Shown in pieces: positions 42,540-50,805 of a DNA stretch of 64,000 bases. Under the pieces are notes generated by a model. The model was not told where the DNA came from, ran no database searches, and saw only the letters and a program-made list of their open reading frames with translations. A program made the position numbers and the translations under genes. Position 1 is the stretch's first letter; every line of letters begins with the position of its first letter. The stretch comes from Marinibacterium sp050389775 (GTDB taxonomy: Bacteria; Pseudomonadota; Alphaproteobacteria; Rhodobacterales; Rhodobacteraceae): contig NZ_CP177148.1 of assembly GCF_050389775.1 (NCBI RefSeq), positions 1 through 64,000 of the forward strand, written 5' to 3'.

Positions 42540-43235
42540 TCAGCCGTCTTCGTCGTCGAAATAGGCCGCGCTGTTGATGCGGATCGCCGCGATGGTCTCG
42601 TCCAGCCGGGTCAGGTGCAGCATGCCGGCCGCCACGGCCCGCTCGGCATCGCCATCCTTCAGCGCTGCGGCGATTGCCTCGTGATCGGCGATCAGCTCGG
42701 GCATGCGCTGCTCCTTGGCCAAGCCCAACACGCACAGCCGGTCGACCTTTTCCTTCTCGGTGCGGATCACGTCAAAGGCGTAAGGTACGCGCCCGATGTC
42801 GCAGATGGCCTTGTGGAAGTCATAATCCAGCCGTCCGAAACCCGCGTGATCGTTTTCCGCCAGCGCCTTGTGCTGCAGGGCAATACAGGCGTCCAGCTGG
42901 AATCCCCCTGCCCTATCAATATGTTCCGCCGCCTTGCGCAAAGCCGCAGCCTCGACCGCAGCCCGCACGAACCGGCTTTTCTCGATGGCCTTGGCCGAGA
43001 ATTTCTTGACCTCGGTCGCCTTCTTGGGCCGCACCAGGATCAGGTCCATGCTTTCCAGCCGGCGGAAGGCATCGCGCACCGGCTGGCGCGACACGCCAAA
43101 GCGCGCGGCAATGTCGGTTTCGGAAATGCGGGTGCCCGGCAACAGCCGCAGCGTGGTGATCTCGCGATAGAGGTAATCGACAATGTCGTCGACACTGCTG
43201 CGGCGTTCCTCTCGAAGAGCTGCGGTCTTGCCCAT
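42540..43235 (-). CDS. GntR-family (FCD) regulator of the TRAP/sugar-acid module
   Basis: 231 residues from the ATG at 43235, which has a G-rich site six bases upstream; an ATG at 43241 directly abuts that site and is less likely. The winged helix is ITTLRLLPGTRISETDIAAR, FGVSRQPVRDAFRRLESMDL. The FCD effector domain has the metal-binding histidines and Asp/Asn in RLDYDFHKAICDIG and ELIADHEAIAAAL with AAGMLHLTRL. Its gene sits between the TRAP operon and the SDR gene, each preceded by the same 23-base operator-like site. Confidence 0.9.
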   Translation of the reverse strand: MGKTAALREERRSSVDDIVDYLYREITTLRLLPGTRISETDIAARFGVSRQPVRDAFRRLESMDLILVRPKKATEVKKFSAKAIEKSRFVRAAVEAAALRKAAEHIDRAGGFQLDACIALQHKALAENDHAGFGRLDYDFHKAICDIGRVPYAFDVIRTEKEKVDRLCVLGLAKEQRMPELIADHEAIAAALKDGDAERAVAAGMLHLTRLDETIAAIRINSAAYFDDEDG

Positions 43236-43350
43236 GATCATCCCCCTGCGACCATTGTCATATAGCCCGCCAAATTCACCCCAGACCAGAGCGCGGCGTC
43301 CCAATTGGCCGCACCCGGCAACCTGATCCTTTGATCATGATGCATCCTAT

Positions 43351-43375
43351 TTGTATTCTATCTTGGATACAAGTA
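43351..43375. promoter_or_regulatory. GntR-type operator upstream of the SDR gene
   Basis: TTGTAT, ten bases, ATACAA is an inverted repeat at 43351-43372, extended to match the 42438-42460 site. A TTGAC -35-like sequence overlaps its right end (43375-43379), so bound repressor would block the promoter of the SDR/RraA/dehydrogenase genes. Confidence 0.65.
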
Positions 43376-43637
43376 TTGACGCGCCGCCCGAAACCGGCCA
43401 CCTTGCCCCCCGATCGCCGGCGGGAGCGCCGGCATCCAGGGGGAGGAGAGGACATGACCGCAGACCGGCGCGGACACCCGCATCGCATCGCGCGCAGAGC
43501 CATGCCCGCTCCCCTCACACCAGCTTCGAATGCCTGTTGGCTTGGCTGAGCCGGCCGGCATGACCGGCGGGCGCGGGATACTCCTCCCTCTGCGCCCGCC
43601 ACCCTGCCGGTGCATGACCTGAACGAAAGGAAACCAG

Positions 43638-44381
43638 ATGAAACTCAAGGGACAGACCGCCATCGTCACCGGTGGCGGCCGCGATATCGGCGCCGCCTGC
43701 GCCATGCGCCTGGCCGCCGAGGGCGCCAATGTCGCGATCAACTATTTTGCCTCTGCCGAGGGCGCCGAAGGCGTGGTCGCGCGGATCAAGGACGCCGGCG
43801 GCGATGCCTTTGCCATGCAGGGCGACCTGAAGGACCCCGCACAGGTGGCCGCGCTGGTCGAGGCCACCGTCGAGCGGTTCGGCGGGCTGCACATCCTGGT
43901 CAACAATTCCGGGGGGCTGATCGCCCGCAAGTCCATCGCCGAGATGGACCTGGCCCATTGGCAGGCGGTCATGGACCTGAACCTGACCAGCACCTTCCTG
44001 ATGATCAACGAAAGCCTCAAGCACATGGACAGCGGGACCATCGTGAACATGGCCAGCCAGGCCGGGCGCGATGGCGGCGGGCCGGGTGCCGGGGCCTATG
44101 CGGCATCGAAGGGCGCGATCATGACCCTGACGCGCGGGTTGGCCAAGGAGCTGGGACCGAAGATCCGCGTCAACGCGCTGTGCCCGGGCATGATCGACAC
44201 CGATTTCCACAACATCTTCACCAAGGACGAAGCCCGCCGGGCGCTGGAGGCCAACGCCCCCGTCCGTCGCCAGGGCACGTCGGACGACGTGGCCAATGCC
44301 GTGGCCTTCCTGGCCTCGGACGACAGCGCCTTCATCACCGGGGCCAATGTCGACATCAACGGCGGCATGCTCTTCAGCTGA
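43638..44381 (+). CDS. Short-chain dehydrogenase/reductase
   Basis: 247 residues of the classical SDR family. Cofactor motif TGGGRDIGAACAMRLA (residues about 11-26), NNSGG in place of NNAG, the active-site Ser in NMASQAGRDGG, and YAASK with the catalytic Tyr and Lys. ALCPGMIDTDFHN and the terminal ITGANVDINGG are typical. It probably oxidises a hydroxyl group of a sugar acid in the pathway shared with the RraA-like and dehydrogenase proteins downstream. It has a good ribosome site (AAAGGA) and an operator-like site about 270 bases upstream. Confidence 0.92.
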   Translation: MKLKGQTAIVTGGGRDIGAACAMRLAAEGANVAINYFASAEGAEGVVARIKDAGGDAFAMQGDLKDPAQVAALVEATVERFGGLHILVNNSGGLIARKSIAEMDLAHWQAVMDLNLTSTFLMINESLKHMDSGTIVNMASQAGRDGGGPGAGAYAASKGAIMTLTRGLAKELGPKIRVNALCPGMIDTDFHNIFTKDEARRALEANAPVRRQGTSDDVANAVAFLASDDSAFITGANVDINGGMLFS

Positions 44382-44388
44382 CCGCCCC

Positions 44389-44415
44389 GCCCTGCCCGTG
44401 GCGCGCGGGCAGGGC
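44389..44415 (+). terminator. Stem-loop after the SDR gene
   Basis: GCCCTGCCCG (44389-44398) and CGGGCAGGGC (44406-44415) form a 10-bp stem with a 7-nt loop right after the SDR stop. A second ATGGG...CCCAT dyad and a short ATTTGT tail follow, which fits an intrinsic terminator or attenuator. Confidence 0.55.
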
Positions 44416-44787
44416 ATGGGCCCTTGCGGCCCCATATTTGTAATACTGATTTACCAATACAATCCAATGCCCACCGATATCATCGATCCAGCGCCGCCTT
44501 TGAATTACAACTATTGACTTATTGGTCGCTGAGTCGTAGTCATCTGACCAGCCATCGCCGAGGGACCGAGGAGACCCCGACGCGACACGAACGTTGACAT
44601 CGACCCGGATTGCCGAAGGCCGTCACGCGCCCGGCGCCATGTTCCCCCGGACAAAACACACCGGGCCAAACATCCCGGACCGCCCGCCACGGGCGCAGCC
44701 ATCACCACCATCCGCCCGCTCTCGCGCCCCATCGGCGCGGGCCGGACCATTCATGGCCTTTCAGGGGCCGACAGACAGGAAGAGAGT
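44416..44787. other. Intergenic region before the RraA-like gene
   Basis: No gene is seen. AT-rich DNA at 44440-44530 contains TTGACT (44515-44520) as a possible -35 and an ACCAATA/TATTGGT inverted pair about 65 bases apart. It probably holds a separate promoter for the RraA-like/dehydrogenase pair. Confidence 0.4.
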
Positions 44788-45513
44788 ATGAGCGAATATA
44801 TCTTGTCCGACGCGACACGGGAAAAGCTGAAGGCGGTGTCCACCGCTTCGGTTGCAACAGCTCTTTACAAGCGCGGCCTGCGCAGCCAGTTCGTGCAGGG
44901 CGTCACGCCGATCGAGCGCAAGCCGGTCATCATGGTCGGCCAGGCCTTCACCCTGCGCTATATTCCCGCCCGCGAAGACCGCAATCCGATCACCGTCTTC
45001 CGCAATCGCGACCACAAGCAGCGCGTGGCCATCGAGACCTGCCCCGAAGGCCATGTCCTGGTGATGGATGCGCGCAAGAATTCCCGCGCGGCCACGGCCG
45101 GTTCGATCCTGATCACCCGTCTGCAGGAACGCGGCGCGGCGGGTGTCGTCTCGGACGGCGGGGTGCGGGATGCCGCGGGCATCGGCGCGCTGGACATGCC
45201 GGCCTATTTCGCCTGCCCCTCGGCCCCGACCAACCTGACCCACCACGAGGCCATCGACATCAACGTGCCGATTTCCTGTGGTGACGCGCCGGTGTTTCCC
45301 GGCGACGTGGTGCTGGGCGACGGCGACGGCGTGATGATCATCCCGGCGCACCTGGCCGACGAGATCGCCGACGAATGCACCGACATGGAATCCTACGAAG
45401 CCTTCGTGCTGGAAACCGTCAAGGGCGGCGCGGGGATCATCGGCCTCTACCCGGGGACCGAAGAAGACAACATCGCCAAGTACAACGCATGGCGTGAACG
45501 GACGGGCCGCTGA
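44788..45513 (+). CDS. RraA/HMG-aldolase-family protein (possible sugar-acid or keto-acid lyase)
   Basis: 241 residues. RraA-like fold signatures: STASVATALYKRGLRSQFVQ near the start, then VGQAFTLRYIPARED. The aldolase loop is GSILITRLQERGAAGVVSDG followed by GVRDAAGI, where D and R of DGGVRD are the metal/pyruvate ligands in 4-carboxy-4-hydroxy-2-oxoadipate aldolase relatives. GDVVLGDGDGVMIIP is typical too. Family members are class II aldolases/decarboxylases or RNase E regulators. The full set of aldolase residues and the metabolic neighbours favour an enzyme. It ends one base before the dehydrogenase start. Confidence 0.85.
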   Translation: MSEYILSDATREKLKAVSTASVATALYKRGLRSQFVQGVTPIERKPVIMVGQAFTLRYIPAREDRNPITVFRNRDHKQRVAIETCPEGHVLVMDARKNSRAATAGSILITRLQERGAAGVVSDGGVRDAAGIGALDMPAYFACPSAPTNLTHHEAIDINVPISCGDAPVFPGDVVLGDGDGVMIIPAHLADEIADECTDMESYEAFVLETVKGGAGIIGLYPGTEEDNIAKYNAWRERTGR

Positions 45514-45514
45514 G

Positions 45515-47035
45515 ATGGCGTTTCAACCTCACGGAGACCACCTGATCGCCGGCCGGCGCATCGGGTCCGACACCCGCTTTTCCTCGGCCCCCGCGACGGG
45601 CCAGACCTTTGAATTCTCGGCCGGTTCGCCCGAGCTGGTCGATCAGGCCTGCGCCGCGGCCGCGGCCGCCTTTCCCGGGTTTGCCGCCACCAGCCGCGAG
45701 CAACGGGCCCTGCTGCTGGACGCCATCGCCGCCGAAATGGACGCGCGCGGCGACCAGATCACCGAGATCGGCAGCGCCGAGACCGGCCTGCCGCCCGCGC
45801 GGCTCGAAGGCGAACGGGGCCGGACCACGGGCCAGCTCCGCCTGTTTGCCGCCCATATCCGCGACGGTGCCTATCTCGACCGCCGTCACGATGGCCCCCT
45901 GCCCGACCGCCAGCCCCTGCCCCGCGCCGACCTGCGCATGATGCAGCGGCCGGTCGGCCCGGTTGCCGTCTTTGGCGCGTCCAACTTCCCGCTGGCCTTT
46001 TCCGTGGCCGGGGGCGACACGGCCGCCGCTTTGGCCGCCGGCTGTCCGGTGGTCGTCAAGGGCCATGGCGCCCATCCGGGCACCAGCGAGATCGTCGGCG
46101 ACGCCATCGTCGCGGCGCTGGACAAGCTGGCGATGGATCCGGGCATCTTCAGCCTGGTCCAGGGCGGCAACCGCGCCGTGGGCGAGGCCCTGGTCACCGA
46201 TCAGCGGATCAAGGCCGTGGGCTTCACCGGATCGCTTGGCGGGGGCCGTGCGCTCTTTGATCTTTGCGCCGGACGCCCCGAGCCGATCCCCTTCTTCGGC
46301 GAACTGGGCAGCGTGAACCCGATGTTCGTCCTGCCGCAGGCCGCCGCCGCCCGGGGTGCCGAGATCGGTGCCGGCTGGGCCGCCAGCCTGACTATGGGCG
46401 TCGGCCAGTTCTGCACCAACCCCGGCATCGCCATTGTCGTCGACGGTCCCCAGGCCGAGGCCTTCGTGCAATCCGCCAGGGCCGGCCTGACCGACGTGGC
46501 TGCCCAGACCATGCTGACCGCCGGCATGGCCGAGGCCTATCGCGACGGCGCACGCCGGGTGGCCGAAGGCGCCGGGGTATCCGCGCTGCTGACCACGGCC
46601 TGCGCGGGCCGCGAGGCGACGCCCTATCTCTTTGACGTGTCGGCCGCCGACTGGATGGCCGACCAGGACCTGTCCGAAGAGGTCTTTGGCCCGCTGGGCC
46701 TGGTGGTCCGGGTAAAGGACGCCGACGAGATGCTGGCCGTTGCCGACAGCTTCCGCGGCCAGCTGACCGCCACGTTGCAGATGGACGACGGCGATCTCGA
46801 CCTCGGGCGCAGCCTGCTGCCAGTGCTGGAACGCATGGCCGGCCGTGTGCTGGCCAACGGCTTTCCCACCGGCGTCGAGGTCTGCGATTCGATGGTGCAT
46901 GGCGGGCCCTACCCGGCCTCGACCAATTTCGGCGCCACCTCGGTCGGCACCCTGTCGATCCGCCGCTTCCTGCGCCCGGTCTGTTACCAGAACCTTCCCG
47001 AAGGGCTGCTGCCCGAGGATCTGCGCGACATCTGA
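45515..47035 (+). CDS. 2-oxoglutarate-semialdehyde (2,5-dioxovalerate) dehydrogenase-like aldehyde dehydrogenase
   Basis: 506 residues from the ATG at 45515. Aldehyde dehydrogenase features: FGASNFPLAFSVAGGDTAAA (cofactor), VVVKGHGAHPGTSE, the catalytic Glu in FGELGSVNP and the catalytic Cys in VGQFCTNPG, and EEVFGPLGLVV. The FGASNFPLAFS and GHGAHPGTS wording is that of the KGSADH group, which ends sugar-acid, hydroxyproline and aldarate pathways by making 2-oxoglutarate. With the SDR and RraA-like genes it suggests a non-phosphorylating route from a pentonate, hexarate or similar acid. Confidence 0.88.
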   Translation: MAFQPHGDHLIAGRRIGSDTRFSSAPATGQTFEFSAGSPELVDQACAAAAAAFPGFAATSREQRALLLDAIAAEMDARGDQITEIGSAETGLPPARLEGERGRTTGQLRLFAAHIRDGAYLDRRHDGPLPDRQPLPRADLRMMQRPVGPVAVFGASNFPLAFSVAGGDTAAALAAGCPVVVKGHGAHPGTSEIVGDAIVAALDKLAMDPGIFSLVQGGNRAVGEALVTDQRIKAVGFTGSLGGGRALFDLCAGRPEPIPFFGELGSVNPMFVLPQAAAARGAEIGAGWAASLTMGVGQFCTNPGIAIVVDGPQAEAFVQSARAGLTDVAAQTMLTAGMAEAYRDGARRVAEGAGVSALLTTACAGREATPYLFDVSAADWMADQDLSEEVFGPLGLVVRVKDADEMLAVADSFRGQLTATLQMDDGDLDLGRSLLPVLERMAGRVLANGFPTGVEVCDSMVHGGPYPASTNFGATSVGTLSIRRFLRPVCYQNLPEGLLPEDLRDI

Positions 47036-47182
47036 CAACGGCCAGATGCCAGGGGGCCGGGCCGTTGCGCCCGGCCCGACCAGAGCGCCCTGTCAGCGCA
47101 AACTTGTTCATTTGGAATACAGATAATGGAGGAAATGCCCCGATATTTTGCGTATTCGCGCACAAACCTGATTGATATGTAA

Positions 47183-47200
47183 ATATTACTCAGGTAATAT
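47183..47200. promoter_or_regulatory. AT-rich palindrome upstream of tctC
   Basis: ATATTAC-TCAG-GTAATAT has perfect 7-bp arms, flanked by TGTAA and ACA that extend the symmetry. It lies about 300 bases before tctC in a GC-rich background and could be an operator for the GntR regulator encoded after tctA, or for the regulator at 42.5 kb. Confidence 0.45.
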
Positions 47201-47490
47201 ACAAAGCATCCCGAACCCGCTTCGCCCCTGCGGCGCACAGGCCCGGGACAGCTGATCGACAGCAATCGGGGGGAGTGACGGTCGCGTCTGGCGCCGGAAT
47301 TTGTGGTGGAAATCCGGCGTCCGCCATGGGCTGAACGCCCGCACCCGCCGCGGCCCCGCCCACCCCTTTGCCCATCGACACAGGAAACCGATGCCATGTC
47401 GGCGCAACGGCGCATGCCGTGCCGCCGGCGGGTTCTCTCGACGTGCCAAGACCATCTGGCCGACACAATCTGTAAAGGAGGAACAGATCC

Positions 47491-48456
47491 ATGTTTACCA
47501 AGAGCTTGAGGAACAAAGTCACCCTGGCGCTCGGCGCCTGCATCATCGGCGCATCCGCAGCGGCCGCCGATTTCCCGATGCGCGACGTGCGGCTGATCGT
47601 GCCCTGGCCCGCCGGCGGCGGTGCGGATGCCATTTCGCGCAAGATCAGCAACATCGCCGAGCAGGACCTGCCGAAATCCATCTATGTCGAGAACATCGCC
47701 GGCGCGGTGACGGCCACCGGCCTGATCCAGATGACCAACGCCCGGCCCGACGGGCATACGGTCGGCGTGCTGACCTATGACAGCGTGATCACCCTGCCCC
47801 GCGGCCAGATGGTGCCCGGCTATTCGCTGGACAACATGAAGCCCATCGCCCGCATCACCAGCGAGGCCGACGCCATCGTCGTGTCCAAGCATTCGGGCAT
47901 CAACAGCTTCGAGGAACTGATCGAGGCGGCCAAGGCCAACCCCGGCCAGATCCGGCTGGGCGTGGCCCCCAAGGGTTCGGGCCCCTACCTGTCGGCGATC
48001 CAGCTGGAAAAGCTGCTGGACGTGGATTTCAACGTGATCACCTATGCCGGTTCGTCGGCGGCCGAGGCCGAGGCGCTGCTGTCGGGTGAGCTGGATGCGG
48101 CGATCTCCAGCCTGGGCGATTTCAGCGGTATCATCGAATCGGGCGACGCCAAGGGGGTCATCGAACTGACCTCGGTGCAGAACCTGACCTATACCGACGT
48201 GCCGACGATCAGCTCCAAGGGCTACGACCTGCAGACCGGCAGCTTCATCGTGCTGGCCGCCCCGGCCAACACCCCCGACGAAGCCGTCGCCACGCTCGAA
48301 GCGGCCTTCAAGACCGCCTATGACAGCGCCGAGTTCCAGGACTGGCTGGCCCAGGTCGGCGTCACGCCCGACTGGCTGAGCTCGGACGAGGTGCCCGTCT
48401 GGATCGACGACCTGCAGACCCGGACCTTCTCGCTGATGGACGAGCTGGGCCTGTAA
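47491..48456 (+). CDS. tctC: Tripartite tricarboxylate transporter, periplasmic binding protein TctC
   Basis: 321 residues with a signal peptide ending at SAAAADFPMRD. The Bug/TctC family pattern is VRLIVPWPAGGGADAISRKI, VENIAGAVTATGLIQMTNAR, PDGHTVGVLT, then SEADAIVVSKHSGINSFEEL and GSGPYLSAIQLEKLLDVDFN. AAGG-like ribosome site AAAGGAGG lies nine bases upstream. It starts the TctCBA transporter set and is separated from tctB by a hairpin. Confidence 0.92.
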   Translation: MFTKSLRNKVTLALGACIIGASAAAADFPMRDVRLIVPWPAGGGADAISRKISNIAEQDLPKSIYVENIAGAVTATGLIQMTNARPDGHTVGVLTYDSVITLPRGQMVPGYSLDNMKPIARITSEADAIVVSKHSGINSFEELIEAAKANPGQIRLGVAPKGSGPYLSAIQLEKLLDVDFNVITYAGSSAAEAEALLSGELDAAISSLGDFSGIIESGDAKGVIELTSVQNLTYTDVPTISSKGYDLQTGSFIVLAAPANTPDEAVATLEAAFKTAYDSAEFQDWLAQVGVTPDWLSSDEVPVWIDDLQTRTFSLMDELGL

Positions 48457-48470
48457 GTCCCAAGGTCAGT

Positions 48471-48499
48471 GCCGCCCCGGGCCATGCGTCCGGGGCGGC
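48471..48499 (+). terminator. Stem-loop between tctC and tctB
   Basis: GCCGCCCCGG (48471-48480) and CCGGGGCGGC (48490-48499) form a perfect 10-bp stem with a 9-nt loop, 14 bases after the tctC stop. No T-tract follows, so partial termination or mRNA protection favouring tctC is likely. The remaining C-rich gap to 48646 holds no gene. Confidence 0.5.
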
Positions 48500-48646
48500 C
48501 TCCATCCTGCCCGGCCCCGGGGCCGACCGGCGGCGGCACCGCTCCCCAGCCACCCCGCCCCCCGGCCACCACGGCCCCACGCCCGCCGGCGCCATGCATG
48601 CGCCGCCCATCCCCCGCATCCCAACCCTCTTGCCCGGAGAAGACCC

Positions 48647-49096
48647 GTGTTCTCAAACAGGCAGCTCATCTTTCCGACCGCGATGCTCGCGCTATCCGTC
48701 GGTTACCTTGTCTCGGCCCTCAGCCTGGGCGCGCCGATCGCCGAAAGCGGCCTGACGCCGTCTTTCTTCCCCATGCTCGTGGGCGCCGCGGCGATCCTCT
48801 TTTCCAGCCTGCTGATCCTGCAACAGCTGCGCGAAACCGAAGCGCCGGACCGGCCCCGGGACGCGCCCGGCCATGCCCATCTGTGGGTCGTCCTGGCCAT
48901 CTTCCTCTACATCCTGGCCTTCCGGAAGCTGGGGTATCTCGTGTCGTCCACGGCCTTCGTCTTTGCCCTGATCGTGCTGTTCTCGTCCTTCGAGAAACTC
49001 GTGCAGAAGGCCCTGATCGCCCTGGTCGTTGTCGGGTTGGGCTACGTGATGTTCCAGCAATTGTTCGGGGTCCGGCTCCCCACGCCCTGGGGGTGA
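48647..49096 (+). CDS. tctB: Tripartite tricarboxylate transporter, small membrane subunit TctB (GTG start)
   Basis: 149 residues from the GTG at 48647, with GGAGA six bases upstream. Four membrane segments (LIFPTAMLALSVGYLVSALS, LTPSFFPMLVGAAAILFSSL, LWVVLAIFLYILAFRKLGYL and ALIALVVVGLGYVMFQQLFG) and the terminal GVRLPTPWG motif are typical of TctB. It is 3 bases upstream of tctA. Confidence 0.9.
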   Translation: MFSNRQLIFPTAMLALSVGYLVSALSLGAPIAESGLTPSFFPMLVGAAAILFSSLLILQQLRETEAPDRPRDAPGHAHLWVVLAIFLYILAFRKLGYLVSSTAFVFALIVLFSSFEKLVQKALIALVVVGLGYVMFQQLFGVRLPTPWG

Positions 49097-49099
49097 TCC

Positions 49100-50626
49100 A
49101 TGGATTTCATTCTTCTCGTCATGAACAGCTTCGGGCTGCTCCTGGACCCGCTGAACCTGACCTATGTTGTCCTGGGCTTCGTGATCGGCACGATCTTTGC
49201 CGCCATCCCCGGCCTGACCGCCACCCTGGCCATGGCCCTGCTGCTGCCCCTGACCTACACGCTGAACGTGGAAACCGCGCTGATGGCCTGTGCCAGCATC
49301 TACATGGCCGGCATGTGCGGAGGCAGCATCACGGCCACCACGATCAACATCCCCGGCGCGCCCTCGTCGATGATGACCGCCCTTGACGGCTACCCGATGC
49401 AACAGCAAGGCAAGGGCGCCCTGGCCCTGGGCCACGCCGCCATCGGATCGATGTTCGGTGGCGCGGTCGGTGCCCTGCTGCTGATCGCCGTGGCCCCCTT
49501 CGTGGCCGAGCTGTCGCTGCTGGTGAAGACCACGGGCAAGTTCTCGTTGCTGGCCTTTGCGCTGATCGTCGTGGTCATTGCCCAGCGGGGGCGCATCCCC
49601 CAGGCCGGGCTCGCCGCCTGCATCGGGCTGATGCTGGCCACCGTCGGGCTTGACGCGATGGAGCCGGTCACCCGGTTCACCTTCGGCAATGCCAACCTGA
49701 CCGCCGGGATCGACCTGATGCCCGTCATCATCGGCACCTTTGCCATCGCCGAGATCCTGGTCCAGGCCCGCACGCCCAGCGACACCACCGCCGCGACGGC
49801 CGCCGCCGGCAAGCACAAGCTGCGGCGCCGGGATTTCATCCCGCCCTGGTCCGACATCCGCCGGATCGGGTTCCGCTGCTACTTCAAGTCCTGCATGATC
49901 GGCTATTTCGTCGGCACCCTGCCCGGCGCCGGCGGGTCGATGGGGTCGTTCCTGGCCTATACCGAGGCCGTGCGCACCTCGCCCGAGCCCGAGACCTTCG
50001 GCAAGGGCAACCCCCAGGGCATCGCCGCGTCCGAAAGCGCCAACAACGCGGTCTGCGGCGGGGCCATGGTGCCGATGCTGACCTTCGGCATCCCCGGAGA
50101 CCCGATCACGGCGATCATGCTGGGCGTGCTGGTCATCAACGGCATCCAGCCGGGGCCGCAGCTGATGTCCGACCAGGCCGGGCTGATCGCCCCGATGCTG
50201 GCCGCCCTGCTGTTCAGCGCCGTGGTTCTGATCCCGCTGACGCTGTATGCCATCGGGCCGTATTTCATCCGCATCGTGTCGATCCGCAAGGACGTGCTCT
50301 ATGCGGTGATCGCCCTGCTGGCCGTCGTGGGCAGCTACGTGGCCACCTATTCGACGTTCCAGATGTTCATGGCCCTGGCGATGGGCGTGCTGGCCTTCCT
50401 GTTGCGCCGCAACGGGTTCCCGGTGATCACCATGCTGCTGGGCTATATCCTCGGCCCCAACCTGGAGGAATTCCTGCGCCGGTCGCTGTCGCTGTCCAAC
50501 GGCAATCCGCTGACCTTCCTCACCAACCCCGACAGCCTGTTCTTCGTGCTGCTGACGCTGGTCTTCGTCTACTTCCTGGTGATCCGCAAACCGGCCGACA
50601 AGTCGGCAACGCCCGACGGGGCATGA
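49100..50626 (+). CDS. tctA: Tripartite tricarboxylate transporter, large membrane subunit TctA
   Basis: 508 residues, about eleven or twelve membrane segments. TctA motifs: LGFVIGTIFAAIPGLTATLA with MALLLPLTY, AGMCGGSITATTINIPGAPS, and later TLPGAGGSMGSFLAYTEAVR and ASESANNAVCGGAMVPMLTF, GIPGDPITAIMLGVL. It is the permease of the citrate/dicarboxylate-type TTT importer; with TctC and TctB it gives this region a second carboxylate uptake system besides the TRAP one. Confidence 0.94.
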   Translation: MDFILLVMNSFGLLLDPLNLTYVVLGFVIGTIFAAIPGLTATLAMALLLPLTYTLNVETALMACASIYMAGMCGGSITATTINIPGAPSSMMTALDGYPMQQQGKGALALGHAAIGSMFGGAVGALLLIAVAPFVAELSLLVKTTGKFSLLAFALIVVVIAQRGRIPQAGLAACIGLMLATVGLDAMEPVTRFTFGNANLTAGIDLMPVIIGTFAIAEILVQARTPSDTTAATAAAGKHKLRRRDFIPPWSDIRRIGFRCYFKSCMIGYFVGTLPGAGGSMGSFLAYTEAVRTSPEPETFGKGNPQGIAASESANNAVCGGAMVPMLTFGIPGDPITAIMLGVLVINGIQPGPQLMSDQAGLIAPMLAALLFSAVVLIPLTLYAIGPYFIRIVSIRKDVLYAVIALLAVVGSYVATYSTFQMFMALAMGVLAFLLRRNGFPVITMLLGYILGPNLEEFLRRSLSLSNGNPLTFLTNPDSLFFVLLTLVFVYFLVIRKPADKSATPDGA

Positions 50627-50632
50627 CCGCCC

Positions 50633-50656
50633 GCGCGGGCCCTGCGGGGCCCGCGC
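50633..50656 (+). terminator. Stem-loop after tctA
   Basis: GCGCGGGCCC, loop TGCG, GGGCCCGCGC: a perfect 10-bp stem starting 7 bases after the tctA stop. The following about 100 bases are GC-rich and lack a T-tract. It separates the transporter genes from the downstream regulator. Confidence 0.55.
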
Positions 50657-50805
50657 CCGCCCAACCACCGCCCCTGCCGCCCCGCGCGGCGGGGGCGCCC
50701 CGGCATCGCCCGGGTGACGGGGCGATAGCCCCGGTCTCTTGGTGGCGACAATGCGCGCCGGATCGGGTTACACTCCAAAGCCATCGGACACGTAAGGAGG
50801 TTCCC

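Noticed and set aside
48692..50668. 658-codon minus-strand frame
   Set aside because: It is antisense to tctB and tctA; its composition (Gln/His/Asp/Gly) is typical of a shadow and no domain can be recognised.
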